Below, piece by piece: positions 1 to 8,561 of a stretch of DNA of 49,973 nucleotides; position 1 is the first letter of the stretch; each line of letters begins with the position of its first letter. The DNA comes from a virus. The stretch lies in IMG/VR virus record IMGVR_UViG_3300038558_000037, positions 1 to 49,973 of that record, one strand, 5' to 3'. The notes below the pieces were generated by a model that saw only the letters and a program-made list of their open reading frames with translations, had not been told where the DNA came from and ran no database searches. The translations under genes and the position numbers were made by a program.

Positions 1-36
1 CGCATTTACATGGAGTCGTTAAATTACAGGTTATAA

Positions 37-402
37 ATGGCTAGACCAAGAAAACCAGCAGTTGTCAATGAGGCTAGCGGTCTCACGAGAGAACGAAGCA
101 GACATGACAATCGTAAACCACCAGTTTCTATAAAACTCGGTGAACCGGATACTGATTTAGACAATCAGGAGCGCGAAATATGGCTGCAAACTCTTGAGTA
201 TATGTGGTGGTTGAAGGAGCATCACAGAGTAATGTTTGCGTTGTACGTGCGATTGATTGCGAGAATGCGAAACGGCGATACAGGCTCCGAAGTCGTGTCT
301 GGAATCATCCGCTGCTCGTCCAAACTGGGCGGTGATCCTTGTAGTGATCAAATGTTCAGTGAAGGCGGCAACGCGCCAGCCGACGAGTTTATGGATGATT
401 GA
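37..402 (+). CDS. terS: Terminase small subunit (P27-like)
   Basis: This 121-residue protein is the likely DNA-recognition subunit of the packaging motor, which binds the phage packaging site and hands DNA to the large subunit. The basic N-terminus (MARPRKPA) and the C-terminal stretch LGGDPCSDQMF resemble the P27 family, whose members end in a similar LG-x-(S/T)P segment. The family call rests on that resemblance and on position: it ends in a 4-base ATGA overlap with the large terminase. The ATG at 37 follows a weak AGG signal. The acidic tail (DEFMDD) is a common site for large-subunit contact. It is the first gene in the window. Confidence 0.75.
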   Translation: MARPRKPAVVNEASGLTRERSRHDNRKPPVSIKLGEPDTDLDNQEREIWLQTLEYMWWLKEHHRVMFALYVRLIARMRNGDTGSEVVSGIIRCSSKLGGDPCSDQMFSEGGNAPADEFMDD

Positions 403-3341
403 CAGTGCAAGGATTTCCCGACGCCGCCGAGATCTATGCTCATGATGTAATCGAAGGCCGCGAAGTGGCCGGGCCTCATGTTCGGGCGGCCTGTAGGCGT
501 CATTTAAGCGATTTACAGCGTACTGATATTTATTATGACTATGCAGCGGCTCAGCGGATCGTCGATTTTTTTCGCAAACGCTTGCGCCTCGCCGATGGGC
601 AATTTGATGGGCAGCCGTTCAATCCGCACATCTCCCAAGAATTCATCCTACGCTCGTTGTTCGGCTGGAAACGAGTGATCGATGGCGGCCGCCGTTTTCG
701 TCGAGGATATATTGAAGAAGGGAAAGGAAATGGAAAGGCCTTAGCGATTGATACGCCGATTCCGACGCCGGACGGTTGGGCATATATGGGTGATCTTCGC
801 CTCGGTGACCGGGTATTTGATGAGATGGGTCATCCGTGCAATGTAACAGCGATTAGCGGATATATGACTGATCGACCATGCTATCGAGTGCGGTTCAACG
901 ATGGTACTGAGATTGTTGCCGATGCGGATCATTTGTGGCGAACGGCAGCGCTTCGGACGGGTCTGAAAAAAGGACCGAAGCCGGCAAATGCCCCGCGTAA
1001 GGGTGGATATGCAATTCGAACGACAGCGGAGATTGCGCATAGTTTTACTATCAAGTCGTCAAGATCTATACATCCGCAAGCGAAATGGAATCATCGGATT
1101 GATATAGCCAGACCGCTTGATCTTCCGAGGGTTGATCTTCCCGTTCCTCCGTATACCTTGGGTGCATGGCTTGGTGATGGTGACACTGATTGCGCGCGAT
1201 TGACAGTTGCTTATGACGATTGGGAAATTGTTGAAGCAATTGAGGCGGAAGGCATTCGGTGCCGTGAGCAGATCAAACATTCGGATACGACGGCACGGGT
1301 TGCTCTCGGAAGTGAAGGATACGGGGGTAATAGAGCAGACAAGCTTCAAACGAAATTACGTGTACTTGGTGTACTAGGACGGAAATTTATTCCGATCATG
1401 TATCTTCGTGCATCGATCGATCAACGGATGATATTACTTCAAGGGTTGATGGATACCGATGGTACAATTGCAAAGAGTGGTCAATGCGAATTGACTTTGT
1501 GCTCATCCGGTCTTGCGGACGATGCAGTTGAGTTGATTACTTCACTCGGATTTAAACCGACGCGAAATATTAGTGAAGCGAAATTAAATGGAAGGGTTGT
1601 CGGACATCGTCATCGGATTCAATTTTGGGCTTATCGCGATAGACCAGTTTTTCGATTAATGAGAAAAGTGAAGCGATTACAGATAGCGCCGGTGACGCGA
1701 TCGATTTCACAAGGTCGAATGATTGTTGGCTGTGATCCGATTTCGTCGGTGACTGTTCAATGCATTAGTGTAGATAGCAATTCTCGGATGTTTCTTGCTG
1801 GTCGGTCAATGATTCCAACGCATAATAGCCCGACAGCTGCCGGCATCGGTCTTTATGGTCTGCTCGCCGATAGAGAACGCGGGGCGCAGATCTACGCGGC
1901 AGCAACGACCAAAGATCAGGCCGATATTTTGTTTCAAGACGCCGTCAAAATGGCACAAGCTAATCCTGCAATATGGAAACGATTGCAGCCATCAGGGCAA
2001 AAGAAAGTTTGGAATCTGCGAGTAAAGACTGGCAAACAAATCCATTCGTTCTTTCGACCGGTTGCCAAAACTGTCGGTAAACAGGGCAGCGGTCCGCGGC
2101 CGCATTTTGCGCTTGTCGACGAAGTGCACGAGCATCCTAATCGTGACGTCATTGAAATCCTCGAGCGCGGTTTTAAATTCCGCCGGCAACCCATGTTGCT
2201 CATGTTTACAAACAGCGGCAGCGATCGCAAGTCGACGTGTTGGGAAGAACGCGAGCACGCTGTCAAGGCCGCGAACGGTGATCCTGCAGGCGACGAGACA
2301 TTCAGCTATATCTGTGCGCTTGACGATAAAGATGACCCCTTCGAGGATCCGTCGTGTTGGAAGAAGGCAAATCCACTTCTCGGCGTGATCTTGACGCACG
2401 AGTACCTCGCGGGCGTCGTTGAACAGGCTAAAAGCATGCCTGGGCGCCGCAATAACGTGCTGCGGCTACATTTTTGCCGCTGGACAGATTCAGATACAGC
2501 CTGGGTTAGTCGTGAGACGTGGGAAGCCTGCGAGGATCCGGTGTTGCGGCTGGAGGATTTTGCGGAACGTCCGTGTAAGGCAGGCCTCGATCTGTCGTCG
2601 CGCAAGGATCTGACGGCCCGCGCGCTGGTGTTCGAGGACGGCGAAGTCGGTGATCCAAGCACCGGACAGACGTTGAAGCGCTATGCAGCGTTCGTGCACG
2701 GCTATACGCCGGAGGATACATTGCGGGCGCGGGCGCGGATTGACCGCGCACCCTACGATGTGTGGGTGCGGGAAGGATATTTGACGGCTACGCCTGGGCC
2801 GGTGGTGCGGTTTCCGTTCATCATTCAGGATCTGGTCGCCGACCAGGATAAGTTTGACCTGCAGGAGGTGGCATACGACCGCTATCTCATCACCCGGTTT
2901 GAGGAGGATATGGGCGACATGGGCGCGGATCTGCCGCTTGTCGAGCATCCGCAGGGGTGGAACCGGCGGCGCGACACGCGACTGTGGATGCCTGGCAGTA
3001 TCGAGGCGCTCGAGGATCTCATTCTGCAGGGGAGGATTCGCGTGCACGTCAATCCTGCGCTGCGATCGGCCGTGGCGGGCGCCACATTCCTGACGTCGCC
3101 AGCAAACCTGAAACGGTTCGACAAAGCATCGGCGACGCAGCGGATCGACATGTTGATAGCGCTTGTGCAGGCCGTCGGCGCTTGGGAGACGCCCGATAAC
3201 GTGGAGGAGCCAGGCGAGTCGGTTTATGAGCAGATGGCGCGTCAGAGGGGTGCGTTGCCGGATCAGCCGAAGGATGATAGCGTCAGGGAGCGGCGATACA
3301 TCGAGGATGATGAGGACGCGGACACATGGGAACGGTCATAG
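399..3341 (+). CDS. terL: Terminase large subunit, interrupted by an intein
   Basis: This is the ATPase-nuclease that drives DNA into the prohead. The 980-residue precursor should lose a 363-residue intein (residues 114-476), leaving a 617-residue terminase, a normal size for the YmfN/Terminase_1 family. The Walker A loop GKGNGK-S is formed only after splicing. A Walker B-like VDEVHEH lies near residue 570, and the nuclease domain begins with AGLDLSSRKDLTARAL near residue 730, whose Asp is the usual first metal ligand. It overlaps the small subunit by four bases. Because the insertion splits the ATP-binding loop, the unspliced protein should be inactive as a motor. Confidence 0.95.
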   Translation: MTVQGFPDAAEIYAHDVIEGREVAGPHVRAACRRHLSDLQRTDIYYDYAAAQRIVDFFRKRLRLADGQFDGQPFNPHISQEFILRSLFGWKRVIDGGRRFRRGYIEEGKGNGKALAIDTPIPTPDGWAYMGDLRLGDRVFDEMGHPCNVTAISGYMTDRPCYRVRFNDGTEIVADADHLWRTAALRTGLKKGPKPANAPRKGGYAIRTTAEIAHSFTIKSSRSIHPQAKWNHRIDIARPLDLPRVDLPVPPYTLGAWLGDGDTDCARLTVAYDDWEIVEAIEAEGIRCREQIKHSDTTARVALGSEGYGGNRADKLQTKLRVLGVLGRKFIPIMYLRASIDQRMILLQGLMDTDGTIAKSGQCELTLCSSGLADDAVELITSLGFKPTRNISEAKLNGRVVGHRHRIQFWAYRDRPVFRLMRKVKRLQIAPVTRSISQGRMIVGCDPISSVTVQCISVDSNSRMFLAGRSMIPTHNSPTAAGIGLYGLLADRERGAQIYAAATTKDQADILFQDAVKMAQANPAIWKRLQPSGQKKVWNLRVKTGKQIHSFFRPVAKTVGKQGSGPRPHFALVDEVHEHPNRDVIEILERGFKFRRQPMLLMFTNSGSDRKSTCWEEREHAVKAANGDPAGDETFSYICALDDKDDPFEDPSCWKKANPLLGVILTHEYLAGVVEQAKSMPGRRNNVLRLHFCRWTDSDTAWVSRETWEACEDPVLRLEDFAERPCKAGLDLSSRKDLTARALVFEDGEVGDPSTGQTLKRYAAFVHGYTPEDTLRARARIDRAPYDVWVREGYLTATPGPVVRFPFIIQDLVADQDKFDLQEVAYDRYLITRFEEDMGDMGADLPLVEHPQGWNRRRDTRLWMPGSIEALEDLILQGRIRVHVNPALRSAVAGATFLTSPANLKRFDKASATQRIDMLIALVQAVGAWETPDNVEEPGESVYEQMARQRGALPDQPKDDSVRERRYIEDDEDADTWERS
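738..1826 (+). other. Intein with LAGLIDADG endonuclease, predicted class 3
   Basis: This in-frame insertion runs from Ala114 to Asn476 of the terminase precursor and is followed by extein Ser477. The N-terminal block reads ALAIDTPIPTPDGW, with Ala where most inteins have Cys or Ser. Block B has ADADHLW (His178, Trp180), block F has VQCISVDS (Cys455), and block G is IPTHN (Thr474, His475, Asn476). Trp-Cys-Thr at these places plus a Ser at +1 is the signature of class 3 inteins, which start splicing from the block F Cys. Two dodecapeptide motifs, LGAWLGDG and LLQGLMDTDG, mark a LAGLIDADG homing endonuclease. The mechanism class is inferred from residues; the intein itself is clear. Confidence 0.93.
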
Positions 3342-3351
3342 AACGGGAGAA

Positions 3352-3981
3352 ATGGTGAAGGTCATTCACGGATTACAGTTTCCTGATTGTGAAAGTGATC
3401 GCATAAGGCGATGGCAGATGCGAAATGGTTTGCCCGTTTATCAGGATGAGCAAATCACCCGTGCGATGGAAGAATGCAGATGTCGAAACGGTCTCGCCAT
3501 CGATGGCGGGGCCCATGTCGGGCTGTGGACACTGCGGCTGGTTCGACATTTCCGCGAGGTATGGGGCTTTGAACCACAACCGCAGAACTTCGATTGTTTA
3601 AAAGCTAATGTTGCAGGCATCGATAATGTAAAAATCCTTAATGTTGCGCTCGGCGAGATACCTGGCCAAGCATTGCTTACGGGTTTTAAGGAAAAAACGT
3701 TTGGCTGGCGACTTGGGGTATCGCCCGGTAATACGAGCATTGAGGTTCAAACGATTCGGTTAGATGATCTCAATCTCGATGTCGATTTACTGAAGCTGGA
3801 TATCGAAGGCGGCGAGTATGACGCGTTGCTCGGGAGCGAGGAAACGCTACTTCGATGTCGCCCGGTGGTCGTGATTGAGGAAAAGCTTGATGCTTTGGAG
3901 CGGGCGAGCCGTTATCTTGAGAGCCTTGGCATGTGGTGTGTTTATGAGGCCAGGCCGGATAGGATCTACGTATGGGAGTGA
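3352..3981 (+). CDS. FkbM-family methyltransferase
   Basis: This 209-residue SAM-dependent enzyme belongs to the FkbM family, which generally O-methylates sugars or small molecules. The SAM-binding loop is AIDGGAHVGLWTL, followed by the acidic strand end VWGFEPQPQN. The family's C-terminal signature is present as LLKLDIEGGEYDALLGSEE and VVVIEEK. I chose the ATG at 3352, after GGGAGA and 10 bases past the terminase stop; the frame is open further upstream inside terL, but that part lacks family resemblance. It is followed seven bases later by another methyltransferase gene. A relative lies at 15536-16174. The substrate is unknown; the company of sugar-transfer genes suggests a glycan. Confidence 0.85.
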   Translation: MVKVIHGLQFPDCESDRIRRWQMRNGLPVYQDEQITRAMEECRCRNGLAIDGGAHVGLWTLRLVRHFREVWGFEPQPQNFDCLKANVAGIDNVKILNVALGEIPGQALLTGFKEKTFGWRLGVSPGNTSIEVQTIRLDDLNLDVDLLKLDIEGGEYDALLGSEETLLRCRPVVVIEEKLDALERASRYLESLGMWCVYEARPDRIYVWE

Positions 3982-3987
3982 CGATAG

Positions 3988-4578
3988 ATGCATGAGCTTG
4001 TTCGCAGTCTAAAATTACCAATCAATCCAGGTAAAAATATCGTCACGTGGCGTGAACGTATGTCCGCGCAGTATTATGCTTTCGAACGTGCGTGTAATGG
4101 CATGTGGTGGCATAATGTCTTGGACATCGGGTGTGGGTTGGCTGGCATTGATGCATTATTGGTTCGCAAATTCGGCGCTCGGCGCGTGCATTTGCTCGAT
4201 GGTGATGGTTCGGCGTCGCAAGTCAACGGTTGGAACCGAGCAACCGACGCTTGGAACGATGTCGAGAAAGGCGTCGAGCTCGTGCGGGTGAATGGTGGGC
4301 CGGATATTGAGGTAATTACCCATATTGCAGGTCGGCAACTGCAGATAGACGATCAACTGGACTTGGTGATATCCTTGCGGTCGTGGGGTCATCATTACCC
4401 GATACCGGTATATCTGCCGTTGGTTCGCCAGGTGCTGCGGTCCGATGGCATGTTGATCTTGGATATCAGACGCAAGACTGACGGCGTGCAACAGCTCGAG
4501 GCTGCGGGATTCACGCAGGTCGGCAAGATCGAAGATCATTCGTTTAAGTGTGACCGTCTGATGTTCGTGAAAGATTGA
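3988..4578 (+). CDS. Class I SAM methyltransferase, paralogue A
   Basis: This 196-residue protein has a Rossmann SAM-binding loop (VLDIGCGLAGIDALL), an acidic second strand (VHLLDGDG) and a late strand LVISLRSWGHHYP. The same landmarks (DIGCGLGCVDVLL, IHLMDGNG, SFKSWGTHYP) occur in the protein at 46968-47543, so the two are paralogues 43 kb apart. The shared SWGxHYP motif sits where the methyl-acceptor site usually lies and is not a motif I can tie to a named family. It lies between FkbM and the portal-side genes and could act on the same substrate as the neighbouring FkbM enzyme. No target can be assigned from sequence. Confidence 0.75.
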   Translation: MHELVRSLKLPINPGKNIVTWRERMSAQYYAFERACNGMWWHNVLDIGCGLAGIDALLVRKFGARRVHLLDGDGSASQVNGWNRATDAWNDVEKGVELVRVNGGPDIEVITHIAGRQLQIDDQLDLVISLRSWGHHYPIPVYLPLVRQVLRSDGMLILDIRRKTDGVQQLEAAGFTQVGKIEDHSFKCDRLMFVKD

Positions 4579-4580
4579 CT

Positions 4581-5201
4581 ATGACCCAGAATACAAGTGC
4601 AAAGTTCTTGATTACTAGTATTCAAAAACAAGAAGAACTTCTTGTGAAAATGGGCATGGGTTCGGAAGATAACGGTGTTCGCATTGCTGAACCTGTTGAG
4701 AATATAGACAAATTAATTTTTAGATTTCTCGATACTAACGGCGATGGAACCGGAACAAAAGCCGCAAACGGCAATTATTCATCTGCATTAACGAAGTTTT
4801 TCTATAAATCACCAGCGAATACTATTAGTGTTTTATATACACTGATAATACACATCGAAGATAATGCTGCATTTACTCTTGCCGGATATGGCGGCAGCGT
4901 CGCCGCATTAACTAATGGTATCGATGCTTATGTTGCTGATGCAAATAATAATGACATTTTAAATCTTATTGATGATGTTAAGATTAAATCGACAACAGGT
5001 TGGGAACGTATAGCCTTCGACAGCAGATCATCCGCATATTCAGGCGTTGGAGAACATAAAGCAATTATCTGGGATTTTCGATTGTGCGGATCGCCATTGA
5101 TGCTGGGTCCAGCACAATCATTGGTAGTGGCATTAAATGATGACTTAAGTCATTTGGTATCGCACGGGTTTTTCATCAACGGACATCAACATGCTACTTG
5201 A
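4581..5201 (+). CDS. Hypothetical protein upstream of portal, possible virion protein
   Basis: I do not recognise this 206-residue protein. It is rich in Ser, Thr, Asn and aliphatic residues, has no signal peptide or membrane span, and its composition looks beta-rich. Codons are more AT-rich than in its neighbours, hinting at separate origin. The ATG at 4581 is preferred; a TTG at 4575 in the same frame overlaps the methyltransferase stop. It overlaps the portal start by 11 bases, so it is translated with the structural genes. A head-associated or decoration role is a guess from position only. Confidence 0.6.
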   Translation: MTQNTSAKFLITSIQKQEELLVKMGMGSEDNGVRIAEPVENIDKLIFRFLDTNGDGTGTKAANGNYSSALTKFFYKSPANTISVLYTLIIHIEDNAAFTLAGYGGSVAALTNGIDAYVADANNNDILNLIDDVKIKSTTGWERIAFDSRSSAYSGVGEHKAIIWDFRLCGSPLMLGPAQSLVVALNDDLSHLVSHGFFINGHQHAT

Positions 5202-6561
5202 TCATACAGGCCGCGAGATCGATCCCGCAGTGATTGAGGCCGTGCGGCGGACGAATGAGGACCGCTATCCTGTCGCTCAGCGTGTTGCGACGCCTGGCAT
5301 CACCAAGGCCGGCGTGCCCATGACGCCCGATCGGGCGTTGCAGGTCAGTACGGTGTGGGCGTGCGTGCGCTTTCTCAGCCAGACCGTCAGCCGGCTTGAT
5401 TGGAATCTGCGCGCACCAACAGTCGAGCAGAACGGGCGTGAGGGTTCGAAGGTCTTGCGTACTCACCCCGTGCACGCGCTATTGCGCTATCGATTGTGCG
5501 AGGAGCAGAGCAGTTTTCAATTCCGCGAGATTTTGATGCGTCATGCCCTGCTTTGGGGCAACGGCTACGCTGAAATTGAATGGAACGCGGGCGGCCAGCC
5601 AATAGCGCTTTGGCCGATTCATCCAACGCGTGTATGCGTGATGCGCGACATCGACACGGGTGAATTGTTCTATCAGATCTATAACAACGTGGCTGGGACG
5701 GTAAATCTCGACAAGTGGTCAGTGTTTCATTTGCGTGGTCTCGGTGAGGACGTCGTTGGTTTATCGGTGATGGCTTATGCCGCTCAATCCATCGGTTGGG
5801 CACAGGCAGTGCAGCTGTTCGGTGCGTCGTTCTTCCGGAGCGGTGCAAATCCAAGCGGTGTGGTCACGAGCAAGCGGCCGCTTAGTCCCGACGGTCTTGC
5901 GCTGATCCGTGAAGATTTCCTCAAGCTCTACGGCGGACCGGCCGGCAGCAACAAAACGATGTTTCTCGATAACGAGATGGACTATAAGCCTATCTCGATC
6001 GAGCAGGAGAAAGCTCAATTTATCGAGACTAATCAATATCTGTTAGACGAAGTGTGCAGGTGGTTCGGATGTCCTCCGCACAAAATCTATAATTTGTTGC
6101 GTGCGACTTTTAGTAATATAGAACATCAGTCAATTGAAGTTGTAACCGACAGCATCAGGCCGTGGGTTAAGCGGTTTCAGGATGAGGCCGATTTTAAATT
6201 ATTGGGCGAAAATCGCCGCAGGTTGTATACTCAGATTGAAGTCAACGAATTGTTGATGGCCGATACTGCGACGCGTATGCAGTTTTATCAGGGTCTGCGC
6301 AATATCGGTGCGTTAAATACCAACGAAATCCGTGATTTTGAGGGATTGAACAGTATTGGGCCGGACGGCGAGAAATATACGATGCAATCCGGCATGACCA
6401 CGCTTGATAAAATTGGCGCCAATGGACCTGTATCTGAGCCGGCACCCATGCTTGAGCCTGAGCCTGATCCAAATGCGGAATTACGTGATAATGTTTGGTT
6501 GCGATCGGAGAAATTGAATGCTGCAAATTCAAAACCGCGCGTCGGGGCGGCGGCCGCGTAA
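5191..6561 (+). CDS. Portal protein, HK97 family
   Basis: This 456-residue protein matches the HK97-type portal (Phage_portal) in size, position and sequence. Recognisable stretches are VSTVWACVRFLSQTVSRLDW near the N-terminus, HALLWGNGYAEIEW around residues 112-130, the region FGASFFRSGANPSGV near residue 210, and QYLLDEVCRWFGCPPHKI near 283. It forms the dodecameric ring at the capsid vertex through which DNA enters and to which connectors attach. The C-terminus is Pro/Glu-rich and low in complexity. The downstream coiled-coil gene begins inside its last 44 bases. Confidence 0.93.
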   Translation: MLLDHTGREIDPAVIEAVRRTNEDRYPVAQRVATPGITKAGVPMTPDRALQVSTVWACVRFLSQTVSRLDWNLRAPTVEQNGREGSKVLRTHPVHALLRYRLCEEQSSFQFREILMRHALLWGNGYAEIEWNAGGQPIALWPIHPTRVCVMRDIDTGELFYQIYNNVAGTVNLDKWSVFHLRGLGEDVVGLSVMAYAAQSIGWAQAVQLFGASFFRSGANPSGVVTSKRPLSPDGLALIREDFLKLYGGPAGSNKTMFLDNEMDYKPISIEQEKAQFIETNQYLLDEVCRWFGCPPHKIYNLLRATFSNIEHQSIEVVTDSIRPWVKRFQDEADFKLLGENRRRLYTQIEVNELLMADTATRMQFYQGLRNIGALNTNEIRDFEGLNSIGPDGEKYTMQSGMTTLDKIGANGPVSEPAPMLEPEPDPNAELRDNVWLRSEKLNAANSKPRVGAAAA

Positions 6562-7672
6562 GCAACCGGACGATGCCGAGAGAAAGCTTTGGTTGACGAT
6601 CGATAATATTTTATCGTTAGTCGACGCCTGTAATACTGCATTGGCGGCCCAAGCCGAGACCGTCGCCGAGCTCCGCGCTGCGCAGCTCGAGGCCGACAGC
6701 GCGCGGGAACAGACGGCTGCTGAGCTGACCGACCTACGCAGTGAACTTGCTAAACTGCGCACTGCCCAGCTCGAGGCATTCGAGGCGTGGGAGCGGGCTG
6801 CTATTGTTGATCTGCGCACCCAAATGATTGACGAGCTCCGCGCTGCCCAGCTCGAGGCCGACGGCGCGCGGGAACTGGCGGCTGTTGAGCTGGGGGCCCA
6901 AGCCGAGACTATCGCCGAGCTCCGCGCTGCCCAGCTCGAGGCCGACAGCGCGCGGGAACTGGCGGCTGCTGAGCTGGGGGCCCAAGCCGAGACTATCGCC
7001 GAGCTCCGCGCTGCCCAGCTCGAGGCCGACAGCGCGCGGGAACAGGCGGCTGCTGAGCTGGGGGCCCAAGCCGAGACTATCGCCGAGCTCCGCGCTGCCC
7101 AGCTCGAGGCCTCCGAGGCGCGGGACCGGGCGGCCGACATGATGCGTGGCCAGGCGGAAACTATCGCCGAGCTCCGCGCTGACATCGCTGCAGAAGTACA
7201 ACGCGTAATTGTCGTGCAAGAAGAACATCAACTGCAAATCGAAGCTCTTCAGGATCGTAGCGCAACAGCTGAAGAACAGATCGTCGCCGTCGACAAACGC
7301 GCGCGTAGCATGCTGTCTCAACTGCCCAAGAAACTAATGCTTGATCATGAGGGCAATCTCGTCGCTATCGATGGTGAAGGAGAATGTTCAATCATCGGGC
7401 CGGTGTGTGGCCGCGACGGTGTCGATGGCGTATCGATAAAGTCGGCGAGCATCATCAATGGTAAATTCACCGTCGAATTTTCCGATGGGCGCAGGGTTGA
7501 TGTCGGTGAGTGGCCTGCCGCATCACCTGCGGCAGATCCTGACGCGGCGCTTGCTGCTGTGGCTCGAGCGTTAAAGGCAGACCGTGTGTCGGAAACCAAA
7601 ATCCGGGCGCTCATGGGCGTCAGCAGACCAAAATTGAAGAGGTGGCTCAATGCCGACACCGCGTCGAAATGA
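6518..7672 (+). CDS. Coiled-coil repeat protein between portal and protease
   Basis: This 384-residue protein has three parts. Residues 1-44 are basic and start inside the portal gene after a good GGAG site. Residues 45 to about 240 hold six to seven copies of a 28-residue unit (QAETIAELRAAQLEADSARE...), exactly four heptads, predicting a long rod-like coiled coil. Residues 270-340 contain GPVCGRDGVDGVSI and FSDGRRVDVG, a small Gly-rich domain, and the C-terminus (VSETKIRALMGVSRPKLKRW) looks like a helix-turn-helix. It overlaps the protease gene by 23 bases. Location fits a scaffold, internal head protein or head fibre; scaffold is attractive because HK97-type heads otherwise rely on the capsid delta domain. 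The function is unproven. Confidence 0.65.
   Translation: MLQIQNRASGRRPRKQPDDAERKLWLTIDNILSLVDACNTALAAQAETVAELRAAQLEADSAREQTAAELTDLRSELAKLRTAQLEAFEAWERAAIVDLRTQMIDELRAAQLEADGARELAAVELGAQAETIAELRAAQLEADSARELAAAELGAQAETIAELRAAQLEADSAREQAAAELGAQAETIAELRAAQLEASEARDRAADMMRGQAETIAELRADIAAEVQRVIVVQEEHQLQIEALQDRSATAEEQIVAVDKRARSMLSQLPKKLMLDHEGNLVAIDGEGECSIIGPVCGRDGVDGVSIKSASIINGKFTVEFSDGRRVDVGEWPAASPAADPDAALAAVARALKADRVSETKIRALMGVSRPKLKRWLNADTASK
6650..7180 (+). repeat. 84-bp tandem repeats encoding four-heptad units
   Basis: Three nearly identical 84-base copies lie at 6899-6982, 6983-7066 and 7067-7150, with more diverged copies on both sides starting at 6650. The period is a multiple of both 3 and 21, so each unit adds four full heptads without changing frame or coiled-coil register. 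Near-identity at the base level implies recent expansion by recombination or slippage; copy number probably varies between relatives. Confidence 0.9.
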
Positions 7673-8561
7673 ACGACAAGACGCATTTATAACGCGCTGC
7701 ATGGGCGATGCTGAAGCGGTACGGACATTTCCGGACGCTGCGCAGCGCCGGGCGTTTTGTCAGTCGCAATGGGACCGTAAGAAACAGACGTCGGCTATCT
7801 GGACGGGACTTGGTGGGCCGGCGGCAGTCGCCTGGCAGTTGATGGAACAATCACCGATTGCTTTCTATCAGACACTTCAGGTTTGGTCACAGGAAACCAA
7901 GGATACATCGCAATATCGCTTTCGCGCTAAAGCAGGCGGTGAGACGGGCGAAATCCTCTTATATGGACCGATTGGCCAAGATTGGTTCGGTGAAGGTATC
8001 ACGAGTGCAACATTTGCCAAGGAGATGAAGAAGCTCGACAAAGCCACGTCGATAGACCTGCATATTGACAGCCCAGGTGGATCGGTGGCTGATGCGCGTG
8101 CGATATATACACAGTTGACGCAGCATCGCGCAAAGATCAATGTTCACGTGGATGGTCTGGCTGCAAGCGCCGCAAGTGTTGTTGCAATGGCCGGTGACAC
8201 GATCAAAATTGCTGAGAGTGGTTTCGTGATGATCCATGAGGCGCGCGGTGTCGCGCGCGGTACGGTCGCTGATTTTGAGAAGGCCGCACAGATCATTAAG
8301 GCGCACAATGCGGCAATCGTTGACGTTTATGCAGCGAGGACCGAGAATAGCAGGCGTAAGCTCGAGGAATGGATGTTCGCCGAGACGTGGTTTTCTGGTA
8401 CTGATGCTGTGAAGAATGGCTTCGCTGATAGTGTCATCGAAAATAAGCGTAAATCGACCGCAACTGCCTATGCGGCGGCGTTCGCGGCGTTTCCCGACCA
8501 ATTGCCGCTCAGCATGAGGACGCGTAGGATAATGCGTCGAATTGAAAGGCTCGCATCATGA
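7650..8561 (+). CDS. ClpP-like head maturation protease (S14)
   Basis: This 303-residue protein is the serine protease that cleaves the capsid N-terminal domain and other internal proteins during head maturation. The ClpP fold is shown by IDLHIDSPGGSVADA (residues 130-145), the nucleophile region GLAASAASVVAMAGD and the His-containing SGFVMIHEARG. The N-terminal segment MPTPRRNERQDAFITRCMG is a short basic-cysteine motif often attached to phage head proteases. It overlaps the coiled-coil gene upstream and shares an ATGA with the capsid gene downstream, indicating coupled translation of protease and substrate. Confidence 0.93.
   Translation: MPTPRRNERQDAFITRCMGDAEAVRTFPDAAQRRAFCQSQWDRKKQTSAIWTGLGGPAAVAWQLMEQSPIAFYQTLQVWSQETKDTSQYRFRAKAGGETGEILLYGPIGQDWFGEGITSATFAKEMKKLDKATSIDLHIDSPGGSVADARAIYTQLTQHRAKINVHVDGLAASAASVVAMAGDTIKIAESGFVMIHEARGVARGTVADFEKAAQIIKAHNAAIVDVYAARTENSRRKLEEWMFAETWFSGTDAVKNGFADSVIENKRKSTATAYAAAFAAFPDQLPLSMRTRRIMRRIERLAS

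Noticed and set aside
6529-7185. Antisense and alternate-frame ORFs across the coiled-coil repeats
   Set aside because: The 84-base repeats open all frames; only the + frame has heptads, start site and overlap with neighbours.
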